A DNA stretch of 6,919 nt, taken from NCBI GenBank assembly GCA_002297645.1, contig DBMH01000310.1:276-7194 (forward strand). Direction: 5' to 3'. This DNA is from Rhodanobacteraceae bacterium UBA703. GTDB lineage: Bacteria; Pseudomonadota; Gammaproteobacteria; Xanthomonadales; Rhodanobacteraceae. A program made the translations under genes and the position numbers. Positions 1 through 6,367 of this stretch are shown in pieces. The notes beneath the pieces were generated by a model. It was not told the origin of the DNA. It searched no databases and saw only the letters and a list, made by a program, of their open reading frames with translations. Position 1 is the stretch's first letter. Every line of letters begins with the position of its first letter.

Positions 1-3000
1 CACGCTCGCCACGTGATAGCCCGTCGCCGGCGTCACCGTGAAGCTCGCCGAACCGCCGTGGTTCACCTGCTGCGTGGGCGGCGTGATCGTGCCGTTGCCG
101 CCGCTGACCGAGGCGGTCACCGTGTACTGGGTTGCCGCGCAGCTCACCTGTACCGACGTCACACTGCCGGACAGGTTCGTGCCGCTGCCACCGGTCACCG
201 TACAGGTCTGGCCGGCGGGCTGCGTTGCCACCGACACGGTCCAGCCCGAGCCGTGCGACAACGGCGTCGTGAAGGCAAACGCACCGTTGGACGTGAACGC
301 CTGCGTCTGCGTCGTGGTCGGATTGGTGCCGTCGAGCTTCAGCGACACGGAACTGCTCAGGCCGCTCACCGTGCCGCCGACCGTGTAGGTATTGATCGCG
401 AACGTCGCCGTCACCGCGCAGGCCTGGGTGATGTTCGGTGCGTTGTAGCTCGTGCCCGAACCCGTCACCGTGCAGGTGTCGCCCGCCACGCTCGCCACGT
501 GATAGCCCGTCGCCGGCGTCACCGTGAAGCTCGCCGAACCGCCGTGGTTCACCGACTGCGAAGCCGGCGTGATCGTGCCGTTGCCACCGCTGACCGACGC
601 GGTCACCGTGTACTGGTTGATCGCGAACGTCGCCGTTACTGCGCACGACTGCGTGACGTTCGCCGCGCTGTAGCTCGTGCCCGAGCCCGTCACCGTGCAG
701 GTGCTGCCCGTCACGCTCGCCACGTGATAACCCGTATTCGGCGTCACGGTGAAGCTCGCCGAACCGCCGTGGGTCACCTGCTGCGATGCCGGCGTGATCG
801 TGCCGTTGCCGCCGCTGACCGACGCGGTCACCGTGTACTGGTTCGCCGCGCAGCTCACCTGCACCGACGTCACGTTGGCGGACAGGCTCGAGCCGCTGCC
901 GCCCGCCACCGTGCAGGTCTGGCCCACCGGCTGCGACGCCACCGACACCGTCCAGCCCGAACCGTGCGACAGCGGCGTCGTGAACGCGAATGCACCGTTG
1001 GACGTGAACGCCTGTGTCTGCGTCGTGGCCGGATTGGTGCCGTCGAGTTTCAGCGACACCGAGCCGCCCAGGCCGCTCACCGTGCCGCCGACCGTGTAGG
1101 TGTTGATCGCGAACGTTGCAACCACCGTACAGGCCTGGGTGATGTTCGGCGCGCTGTAGCTCGTGCCCGAACCCGTCACCGTGCAGGTGTCGCCCGCCAC
1201 GCTCGCCACGTGGTACCCCGTGCTCGGCGTCACCGTGAAGCTTGCGGTGCCGCCGTGGTTCACCTGCTGCGATGCCGGTGTGATCGTACCGTTGCCGCCG
1301 CTGACCGACGCGCTCACGGTGTACGCGATCGCCGAGCAGGTGACGTTCGCGTTCGTGACGTTCGCGCCGCTCACCGTGCCCGACGGGTTGGCGACCGTGC
1401 AGGTCTGGCCGGTCGGCTGCGTCTGCACGCTGACGACATACGACGAACCGTGCGGCACGGCGGTCGGGAAGGCGTAGCTCGACGCACCCGACGCGACACT
1501 CACCGTCTGGCTTCCGGCGGTGACCGCCATCACCAGTCCGCTCGACGTCAATCCCGTCACGCTACCGCCGATCGTGTACGTGTTCGCCGTGCACGACACC
1601 TGCACCGTCGACACGTTGCCGGACAGGTTCGTGCCGCTGCCGCCGGTCACCGTACAGGTCTGGCCGACCGGCTGCGACGCCACCGACACTGTCCAGCCCG
1701 AACCGTGCGACAGCGACGTCGTGAAGGCGAATGCGCCGTTGGAGGTGAACGCCTGCGTCTGCGTCGTCGTCGGATTGGTGCCGTCGAGCTTCAGCGACAC
1801 CGAGCCGCTCAGGCCGCTCACCGTGCCGCCGACCGTGTAGGTGTTGATCGCGAACGTCGCCGTCACCGCACAGGCCTGGGTGATGTTCGGCGCGCTGTAG
1901 CTCGTACCCGAACCCGTCACCGTGCAGGTGTCGCCCGCCACGCTCGCTACGTGGTACCCCGTGCTCGGCGTCACCGTGAAGCTTGCGCTGCCGCCGTGAT
2001 TCACCTGCTGCGATGCCGGCGTGATCGTGCCGTTGCCGCCGCTGACCGACGCGGTCACCGTGTACTGGTTCGCCGCGCAGCTCACCTGCACCGATGTCAC
2101 GTTGGCGGAAAGGTTCGTGCCGCTGCCACCCGTCACCGCGCAGGTCTGGCCCACCGGCTGCGACACCACCGATACCGTCCAGTCGGCGCCATAGCTGACC
2201 GACGACGCGAAGGTGAAGGCACCGTTCGTCGTGAACGCCTGCTGCTGCGAGGTCGGGGAGCCGGTGCTCGCCAGCTTCAACGTCACCGAACCGCTGAGGC
2301 CGGCGATCGTGCCGCCGACGGTGTAGTTGTTGGTCGCGCAGGTGACGTTCGCGTTCGTGACGTTCGCGCCGCTCACCGTGCCCGACGGATTGGCGACCGT
2401 GCAGGTCTGGCCGGTCGGCTGCGTCTGCACGCTGACGACATACGACGAACCGTGCGGCACGGCGGTCGGGAAGGCGTAGCTCGACGCACCCGACGCGACA
2501 CTCACCGTCTGGCTTCCGGCGGTGACCGCCATCACCAGTCCGCTCGACGTCAATCCCGTCACGCTACCGCCGATCGTGTACGTGTTCGCCGTGCACGACA
2601 CCTGCACCGTCGACACGTTGCCGGACAGGTTCGTGCCGCTGCCGCCCGTCACCGTGCAGGTCTGGCCCGCCGGCTGCGATGCCACCGACACCGTCCAGCC
2701 GGAGCCGGCCTGCAGCGGCGTCGTGAAGGCGAACGCGCCGCTGGACGTGAACGCCTGCGTCTGCGTCGTCGTCGGATTGGTGCCGTCGAGCTTCAGCGAC
2801 ACGGAACCGCTCAGGCCGCTCACCGTGCCGCCGACCGTGTACGTGTTCGGCACGATGTCGAACGGATCGCTCGTCGCACCGGCGAGGCTCCCGTCGCTCG
2901 CGACGAGCTTGTACGCGCTGCCGGCCAGGTCCACGGACAGGTTCGGGAAGGTCGCGATGCCGCCGACGGCGTTCACCGTCGCGGTACCGGCGAGCGATGC

Positions 3001-6000
3001 GCCGGCCGTACCGCCCGAAAGCGCCAGCGTGACCGCCGACGTATCGCCCGTCACGACGTTGCCACCCGCATCCTGCACCGCTACCTTCACGGCGAACGGC
3101 GCATTGGCCGACGAACTGGCCGGAGGCTGCTGCGTGAACGCCAGCTTCGTCGCGACCGGTGCCGGCGGCTGGTTGGTCGAGCACAGCGACACGTCGCTCA
3201 GCACCGGCGAGTTCGCCGTGTTGGACGTGGCGAGGTAGGCGCGGTACTTCAGATAGCGCTTGCCGTTGAACTGGCCGAGCGAGTCGCCGCTGTTGAAGTA
3301 GGTCGCCGCCGAACCGCCGGGTCCGACGAAGGCGAACGGGCCGGTCGGCAAGTTGCTGCCCGCGGCCTGGAAGCGCAGCGTCGTGCCGGCCGGCGTGGCG
3401 CCGGTCCAGTTCAGCGTGTTCCAGGTCGACGTGTAGCCGGGCGCCGGGTTCGCGTCCTTGGCGTTCGACACCAGGTCGCCGGAAGCCGAGTAGGTCCGCG
3501 GCACGGTGACGTAGGCGCGGAACACCAGGCTGCGCGTCTGACCGCTCCAGGACGTCCCGCTGTTCGTGGAGGTCGCGTTGCGGCCGCCCGAATACGGATT
3601 GGCGCCGGACGTGTTGCTGACGCTGTAGATGTAGCTGCCGGATCCGCGCAGGGAAACCGAGCGGACGACCAGCGCGTACTGGGTGCCCGAGGTGATGCTG
3701 ACCGGCGTCGCGAACGTGACGCTCTTGAAGCCGCCGAAGCCGCCGTCGTTGAAGCCGGGCAGCGTCGCCGTGGCGAGGTCGGCGCCGGTCGGCAGGTTGC
3801 CCGATACCGCGCGCACGGACACCGTGATGTCCGGATTGGCGCCGCTGCAGTTGTTGCAGAACATGCCGATGTCGGCGCCGGTGAGCTGCCCGGACGCCGT
3901 GGCCGTGAAGGTCTGCGCGCTCCAGGTCGTGTTGGTGAAGGTGGAGCCGCTGCCCGAGTCCGTCTCCTGCTTGGCGCTGAGGAGGCGGCTCGTCGACGTG
4001 AGGAGCGCATCGCCGGGACTGCTGCCCAGGTCGATGTTCGTCAGCGCGCCCGTCTGGAAGTCGGATTGCGTCGTGTCGGTGTAGCAGGCCCCCGCGGGCG
4101 CCGCCGAGAGGGAGAAGTCCTGCGTCGTGCTGCCGCCGTCGGCCACGACGAGCGACGTGGCCGACACCGCGTTGTAGCCGGCCGCGCTGGCGATCTCGAC
4201 CGGATACGTGCCGGCCGGCACCGTGAACGAGTAGAAACCCGAGGCGTCCGTGGTGGCGACGCGGCTGCCGAGCTGGACGCTCGCACCGGCGATCGGCGTG
4301 CTGCCGGGATTGCCCGTGACGGTACCGGAAATCGTGCCGCCGCTGCCGACCGGCGTGCACGACGGATAGCGGAACGCGCCGATGCGCGTGCGGAATTTCA
4401 GGTCGTTCGACGTGTAGTACTCGTTGACGTACCAGAACGTGCAGCCGTCCGGGTCCAGCGTCATCGTCGTGTAGTCGCCCCAGCGCGCGCAGGCGGAGCT
4501 GCCGCAGTTGCCGGTCTGCGCGCCGGTGCCGGCGATCAGCGTCTGCTCGGTCTGGCTGAAGGTGTTGACCGGATCGCCGGCGAGGCGGCCGGCGTACATG
4601 ATCTTCGGGTTCGTCGTGCTGTTGGACAGCGAGTAGCCGATCGCCATGTTGCCGGCGCGATCCACCGCGAGGCTCGGCATCCAGCGGTAGTTCGTGTTCG
4701 CGGCGTCCGGGTCCCAGTTGGTCGACTGCACGTCGTTCGCGGCCACGCTGCCGCCGGTGACGTTGATCTGGTACCAGCGCGGAACGTTGGAACCCGTCGA
4801 CGCGCGGCGCACCGTGTGCGAATTCCACAGCGATTCGACGCCACCGATGTTCGTGTACTGGTTCTGCATCATCGCGCGGATGCCGAGCGCGTCGAGCGCG
4901 TTCTTCGGCGTCGGATTGTTCGGCGGCGACGCGTTCGCCCAGCTGTTGGACGCCAGCGGCTGGCCGACCAGCGCGAAGGTCGACAGCGTCGGGCGGTCCC
5001 AGTCGACCTTGAACGCGTACACGTTCTGCGAATTGAGGTACTGCGACAGCGAGACGAAGTAGTTCGGACGGCCCGTCGGCGGCGTGCCGGTCTGCAGCCG
5101 CGCATTCGACGGCAGCAGGGTGAAGTCGCTGGCGTCGGGGTTGTCGAACTGGACGATCTGCACCGTCGCCGCGCCGGCGTACATCTGCGCCTTGTTGTAC
5201 GCCCACGCGCGCGAGCCGACGAAGCTGCCGCCGTTCGTGCCGGGCCCGAAATTGTTGGCGGAGCGGTAGATGCCGTCGGTCCACACGCCGAACTTCGGAT
5301 AGTCCGGCAGCGCGTCGCTGGTCATGTCGGAATAGAAGTACCAGCCACCGGACACCGGATCGCCCGTGCGCGACACCGCGAAGCACTGGTAGACGTTCGA
5401 GGTCACGTTGCCCGACGTGTCGGTCGAGAACGCGAAGTCGGTGATGATCCAGCGATCCTCGAAGCTGTCGTAGAGGACGACCGGATCACCGTAGTTGTTG
5501 TTGTCGCACAGGTTGCCGAAATTGCCCTGGCCCATGAAGCTGTCGAGGGACAGGCCGACGAGGCGCGTGCCGGTCGCCTTGTCGAAGATGCCGATCGAGG
5601 AGTTGATCGCTTCGATGTAGTGCGCGGGCCCGACGTCGCCGGTGTTGTCCGGCGGATAGCCCTGCGCGAACGTGGAGTCGAGGCCGTCGAACGAAGCGAT
5701 CGGCGCCGGGGCGGGCGCCGCCGGCTGCGGCGTCGCCCGCAGGATGCCACCGCCGGGTTCCTGCTCGACGGCCGAAGCCGTGCCTTCGGTACCCGGTAGA
5801 AGGACGGGATGCGGCGTCGGGCCTTCGTTCTCGCGCCGCTCGCGATCGCGCTTGAACGGCACGCCGGGCAGCAACTGGCGCAGGTCCGCCGTGCCCATGG
5901 CACCGGATCGCTGCATCGTCCCGAGCACGGGGCGCGCCTTGGCGGAGCGGTCCGTCAGGCGCACGGTGTCGCTGTACGCGCCGGGCTCGTCCGCGTCGAT

Positions 6001-6177
6001 CTCGAATTCCTCGTCCTCCTTGGGCTCCCAGCCCTTGCGGTGATGCACCACGTCCTCGACGGGGGAAGGAGGGCTGGTCACCGGCCCCGACTTCTCCTGC
6101 GCCGCCGCGGGACCTGCCCCGGCCAGAACCGTCACGAGGAGCGCGAGCACCCCGTTCAACGCGCGTCTGCACGACAT
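1..6177 (-). CDS. Giant secreted multidomain repeat protein (3' end outside window)
   Basis: The frame is open from the ATG at 6177-6175 to position 1, giving 2059 codons with no stop, so the C-terminus is missing. The start is secure: it encodes a Sec signal peptide, a strong Shine-Dalgarno lies 8 bases upstream, and no ATG, GTG or TTG occurs between it and the in-frame TAG at 6294-6292. Domain order: signal peptide 1-26, charged/Pro-rich region 27-159, beta-rich propeller-like domain 160-612, carboxypeptidase-regulatory-like module 613-692, two beta-sandwich-like modules 700-893 and 894-1001, Ig-like module 1002-1111, then tandem A/A'/B repeats to the edge. No catalytic motif was recognised. 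The architecture is typical of large exported surface or matrix proteins of Gram-negative bacteria; related proteins often end in a C-terminal sorting signal such as IPTL-CTERM, which cannot be checked here. A role in adhesion or as a structural exoprotein is inference. It follows the DUF218 gene on the same strand but has its own leader. Confidence 0.95.
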   Translation of the reverse strand, partial: MSCRRALNGVLALLVTVLAGAGPAAAQEKSGPVTSPPSPVEDVVHHRKGWEPKEDEEFEIDADEPGAYSDTVRLTDRSAKARPVLGTMQRSGAMGTADLRQLLPGVPFKRDRERRENEGPTPHPVLLPGTEGTASAVEQEPGGGILRATPQPAAPAPAPIASFDGLDSTFAQGYPPDNTGDVGPAHYIEAINSSIGIFDKATGTRLVGLSLDSFMGQGNFGNLCDNNNYGDPVVLYDSFEDRWIITDFAFSTDTSGNVTSNVYQCFAVSRTGDPVSGGWYFYSDMTSDALPDYPKFGVWTDGIYRSANNFGPGTNGGSFVGSRAWAYNKAQMYAGAATVQIVQFDNPDASDFTLLPSNARLQTGTPPTGRPNYFVSLSQYLNSQNVYAFKVDWDRPTLSTFALVGQPLASNSWANASPPNNPTPKNALDALGIRAMMQNQYTNIGGVESLWNSHTVRRASTGSNVPRWYQINVTGGSVAANDVQSTNWDPDAANTNYRWMPSLAVDRAGNMAIGYSLSNSTTNPKIMYAGRLAGDPVNTFSQTEQTLIAGTGAQTGNCGSSACARWGDYTTMTLDPDGCTFWYVNEYYTSNDLKFRTRIGAFRYPSCTPVGSGGTISGTVTGNPGSTPIAGASVQLGSRVATTDASGFYSFTVPAGTYPVEIASAAGYNAVSATSLVVADGGSTTQDFSLSAAPAGACYTDTTQSDFQTGALTNIDLGSSPGDALLTSTSRLLSAKQETDSGSGSTFTNTTWSAQTFTATASGQLTGADIGMFCNNCSGANPDITVSVRAVSGNLPTGADLATATLPGFNDGGFGGFKSVTFATPVSITSGTQYALVVRSVSLRGSGSYIYSVSNTSGANPYSGGRNATSTNSGTSWSGQTRSLVFRAYVTVPRTYSASGDLVSNAKDANPAPGYTSTWNTLNWTGATPAGTTLRFQAAGSNLPTGPFAFVGPGGSAATYFNSGDSLGQFNGKRYLKYRAYLATSNTANSPVLSDVSLCSTNQPPAPVATKLAFTQQPPASSSANAPFAVKVAVQDAGGNVVTGDTSAVTLALSGGTAGASLAGTATVNAVGGIATFPNLSVDLAGSAYKLVASDGSLAGATSDPFDIVPNTYTVGGTVSGLSGSVSLKLDGTNPTTTQTQAFTSSGAFAFTTPLQAGSGWTVSVASQPAGQTCTVTGGSGTNLSGNVSTVQVSCTANTYTIGGSVTGLTSSGLVMAVTAGSQTVSVASGASSYAFPTAVPHGSSYVVSVQTQPTGQTCTVANPSGTVSGANVTNANVTCATNNYTVGGTIAGLSGSVTLKLASTGSPTSQQQAFTTNGAFTFASSVSYGADWTVSVVSQPVGQTCAVTGGSGTNLSANVTSVQVSCAANQYTVTASVSGGNGTITPASQQVNHGGSASFTVTPSTGYHVASVAGDTCTVTGSGTSYSAPNITQACAVTATFAINTYTVGGTVSGLSGSVSLKLDGTNPTTTQTQAFTSNGAFAFTTSLSHGSGWTVSVASQPVGQTCTVTGGSGTNLSGNVSTVQVSCTANTYTIGGSVTGLTSSGLVMAVTAGSQTVSVASGASSYAFPTAVPHGSSYVVSVQTQPTGQTCTVANPSGTVSGANVTNANVTCSAIAYTVSASVSGGNGTITPASQQVNHGGTASFTVTPSTGYHVASVAGDTCTVTGSGTSYSAPNITQACTVVATFAINTYTVGGTVSGLGGSVSLKLDGTNPATTQTQAFTSNGAFAFTTPLSHGSGWTVSVASQPVGQTCTVAGGSGSSLSANVTSVQVSCAANQYTVTASVSGGNGTITPASQQVTHGGSASFTVTPNTGYHVASVTGSTCTVTGSGTSYSAANVTQSCAVTATFAINQYTVTASVSGGNGTITPASQSVNHGGSASFTVTPATGYHVASVAGDTCTVTGSGTSYNAPNITQACAVTATFAINTYTVGGTVSGLSSSVSLKLDGTNPTTTQTQAFTSNGAFAFTTPLSHGSGWTVSVATQPAGQTCTVTGGSGTNLSGSVTSVQVSCAATQYTVTASVSGGNGTITPPTQQVNHGGSASFTVTPATGYHVASV
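487..553 (-). repeat. 67-bp exact repeat of positions 1-67 inside B modules
   Basis: Positions 1-67 and 487-553 are identical by eye, at an offset of 486 bases (one B plus one A unit). Both encode the NHGGSASF to GYHVASV core of a B module (B5 and B4). The window edge cuts the first copy, so the identity may be longer. Confidence 0.85.
1336..1644 (-). repeat. Near-identical 309-bp duplicate, copy 1
   Basis: This stretch matches 2338-2646 base for base except at 1387 (g) against 2389 (a), which leaves an Asn codon synonymous. The offset is 1002 bases, or 334 codons, equal to one A + A' + A + B block. It covers almost all of A'2 and the C-terminal third of A3. The ends do not coincide with module boundaries, which fits recombination or gene conversion between repeats rather than domain-exact duplication. 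Confidence 0.92.
2338..2646 (-). repeat. Near-identical 309-bp duplicate, copy 2
   Basis: This is the partner of 1336-1644, covering almost all of A'1 and the C-terminal third of A1. The identity breaks at 2647 (c, against g at 1645) and before 2338. Within it, 257 consecutive bases (2390-2646 and 1388-1644) show no difference by eye. Confidence 0.92.
2845..3174 (-). other. Invasin/filamin-type Ig-like module (residues 1002-1111)
   Basis: The segment runs ATKLAFTQQPPASSSANAPF, then VKVAVQDAGGNVVTGDTSAV, then TLALSGGTAGASLAGTATV, then GGIATFPNLSVDLAGSAYKL, ending DPFDIVPN. This is the familiar bacterial Ig-like pattern (L.F..QP......, V.V.D..GN.vt..t..VtLal, .G.atF..L.id.aG..Y.L.a) used as stalk or spacer units in adhesins and other surface proteins. 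It sits exactly between the N-terminal modules and the tandem array. Confidence 0.7.
3175..3498 (-). other. Second beta-sandwich-like module (residues 894-1001)
   Basis: This unit contains GYTSTWNTLNWTGATPAGTT, LRFQAAGSN, GPFAFVGPGG, FNGKRYLKYRAYLAT and SPVLSDVSLC. I have seen this string of motifs as a recurrent non-catalytic module in bacterial exoproteins, where it often follows a larger N-terminal domain. Its function is unknown to me. Confidence 0.45.
3499..4080 (-). other. First beta-sandwich-like module (residues 700-893)
   Basis: The segment holds WSAQTFTATASGQLTGADI, a CNNC pair in MFCNNCSG, VSVRAVSGNLPTGADLATAT, TPVSITSGTQYALVVRS and a closing SLVFRAYVTVP. The alternation of short strands and the TSGTQYALVVR motif resemble jelly-roll modules found near C-terminal anchors of exported proteins. 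The exact family is uncertain, and ligand binding is not demonstrated. Confidence 0.45.
4102..4341 (-). other. Carboxypeptidase-regulatory-like beta-sandwich (residues 613-692)
   Basis: The segment starts GTISGTVTGNP, continues PIAGASVQL, then TTDASGFYSFTVPAGTYPV, and ends DFSLSA. This is the classical pattern of carboxypeptidase-regulatory-like domains (G.V....G.pi.GA.V...... TD..G.Y.f.vpaGtY.v). The module is usually non-catalytic and serves as a rigid spacer or ligand-binding unit in surface proteins. Confidence 0.8.
4342..5700 (-). other. Beta-rich, probably propeller-like N-terminal domain (residues 160-612)
   Basis: This roughly 450-residue domain contains motifs I know from exported bacterial proteins of unassigned function: NTGDVGPAHYIEAIN, then IFDKATG, then GDPVVLYDSFEDRWI, then YQCFAVSRTGDP, then DYPKFGVW, and near the end GCTFWYVNEYY followed by FRTRIGAFRYPSC. 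Repeated short strands, many aromatic residues and Asn/Asp/Gly turns suggest a multi-bladed beta-propeller-like fold. I saw no canonical sialidase Asp-box and no obvious catalytic triad, so an enzymatic role cannot be claimed. Several cysteines (in NLCDNN, YQCF, GNCGSSAC, DGCTF, PSCTP) could form disulfides after export. Confidence 0.5.
5701..6099 (-). other. Charged N-terminal region and Pro/Ala linker (residues 27-159)
   Basis: After the signal peptide comes a segment rich in charged residues (HHRKGWEPKEDEEFE around residues 44-59, KRDRERRENEG around 129-139) and then a Pro/Ala linker (ATPQPAAPAPAP, residues 148-159). I recognise no domain. It could be a flexible spacer or a pro-region removed after export; the basic RERR stretch would be a possible processing point, but this is inference only. 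Confidence 0.5.
6100..6177 (-). other. Sec signal peptide of the giant protein (residues 1-26)
   Basis: The protein begins MSCRRALNGVLALLVTVLAG. The positive n-region (R4, R5) is followed by a hydrophobic core from about residue 10 to 19, then Gly/Pro and an AAA-Q cleavage site, predicted after A26. The cysteine at position 3 lies before the hydrophobic core and is not a lipobox, so signal peptidase I rather than lipoprotein processing is expected. This supports export to the periplasm or beyond. Confidence 0.85.
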
Positions 6178-6185
6178 CTCGAATT

Positions 6186-6192
6186 CTCCCCC
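6186..6192 (-). promoter_or_regulatory. Shine-Dalgarno of the giant gene
   Basis: GGGGGAG ends 8 bases before the ATG at 6177, an ideal spacing. It supports that start over any other. The same bases are the 3' arm of the leader hairpin with 6212-6219, so ribosome access may depend on folding. Confidence 0.8.
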
Positions 6193-6272
6193 TGTTGAAG
6201 AACGCCGGGTACAGGGGGACGCCGCGTCGTCGGTCCGACGACACGCTTTCGTCCTGGTTGCGAAGCCCCCTG
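6187..6272 (-). promoter_or_regulatory. Candidate structured 5' leader with alternative pairings over the Shine-Dalgarno
   Basis: On the transcript, segment 1 CAGGGGG (6272-6266) and segment 3 CAGGGGGA (6194-6187) are direct repeats, and both are complementary to segment 2 UCCCCCUG (6219-6212). Pairing 2-3 (8 bp, 17-base loop) buries the Shine-Dalgarno sequence; pairing 1-2 (7 bp) frees it. Between segments 1 and 2 lie two further hairpins: CUUCG/CGAAAG with one bulged A (6265-6246) and GUCGUCG-GAC-CGACGAC (6242-6226). The 1-2 form would therefore be a three-way junction. It does not fit the cyclic-di-GMP-I consensus or any other riboswitch I could recall. The pairings are seen directly; regulatory function is inference. 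Confidence 0.4.
6226..6242. promoter_or_regulatory. 17-bp perfect palindrome with one central base
   Basis: Eight-base arms at 6226-6233 and 6235-6242 flank one central base (core tcgtcggtccgacga on the plus strand). As RNA it forms a 7-bp stem with a 3-base loop. It lies downstream of the putative promoter and inside the leader, so it could be an operator or a leader hairpin. No U-tract follows it, so it is not a good intrinsic terminator. Confidence 0.45.
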
Positions 6273-6288
6273 CTCCTTTGGCGGGCGG

Positions 6289-6317
6289 ATACTAGACCCA
6301 ACCCGGGGACCACACAA
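6289..6317 (-). promoter_or_regulatory. Putative sigma70-type promoter of the giant gene
   Basis: On the minus strand TTGTGT (6317-6312) and TAGTAT (6294-6289) are separated by exactly 17 bases. The -35 matches consensus at three of six positions and the -10 at four of six. Transcription would start near 6282, giving a leader of about 105 bases before the ATG. Placement between two genes supports it, but the boxes are weak and no experimental start is known. Confidence 0.4.
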
Positions 6318-6348
6318 TCCGGCATGGAAAGACGATCAAAGCTCCATC

Positions 6349-6363
6349 CCAGGGCGGACCTGG
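6349..6363 (-). terminator. Weak stem-loop just after the DUF218 gene
   Basis: The transcript reads CCAGG-UCCGC-CCUGG, starting 4 bases after the TGA. The stem has only 5 bp, and the following sequence has just scattered U runs (UUU, then UCUUU), not a proper U-tract. It may be a weak or factor-dependent end, or chance. Confidence 0.22.
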
Positions 6364-6367
6364 ATGC

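Larger units (their letters stand above)
1..2844 (-). repeat. Tandem array of A (87 aa), A' (85 aa) and B (75 aa) modules
   Basis: In order of translation: A1 2844-2584, A'1 2583-2329, A2 2328-2068, B1 2067-1843, A3 1842-1582, A'2 1581-1327, B2 1326-1102, A4 1101-841, B3 840-616, B4 615-391, A5 390-130, B5 129-1 (first 43 residues; continues outside). A begins TYTVGGTVSGL and has SLKLDGTNPTTTQTQAFTS and VGQTCTVTGGSG. A' begins TYTIGGSVTGLTSSGLVMAV. B begins QYTVTASVSGGNGTITPASQ, then NHGGSASFTVTPATGYHVAS, and resembles the divergent InlB B-repeat family. Every complete unit has exactly two cysteines: C-x20-C in A and A', C-x17-C in B. The array is uninterrupted and in frame, which suggests an extended stalk whose length can change by recombination. 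Confidence 0.93.

Noticed and set aside
1..2844. CRISPR or other DNA repeat array
   Set aside because: The periodicity is that of in-frame coding modules of 75-87 codons with amino-acid-level conservation, not short repeats with unique spacers.
2564..5386. Minus-strand open frame of 940 codons in another phase
   Set aside because: It is an Arg/Gln/His-rich shadow of the giant gene in a different frame, with no recognisable motif or start context.
13..5799. Plus-strand open frame of 1928 codons
   Set aside because: Its translation is dominated by Arg, His, Ala and Val with short repeats that merely mirror the tandem array on the other strand. It has no signal peptide and no recognisable domain, and it overlaps the well-supported minus-strand gene.
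6273..6279. AAAGGAG, a near-perfect Shine-Dalgarno, in the leader of the giant gene
   Set aside because: No ATG, GTG or TTG lies at a usable distance downstream of it, so it does not serve a leader peptide. It may be a standby site or chance.
6246..6294. Cyclic-di-GMP-I (GEMM) riboswitch suggested by CGAAAG in the leader
   Set aside because: The conserved GEMM core elements (GCAAACC-like and GACGCAAAGCC-like segments) are not present in the right order.
5486..6325. Minus-strand frame of 279 codons that starts upstream of the giant gene and overlaps its beginning
   Set aside because: Its translation is low-complexity Arg/Gly/Ala-rich with no family motif, and its start falls within the putative promoter region. 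The overlapping frame has a signal peptide and domains.
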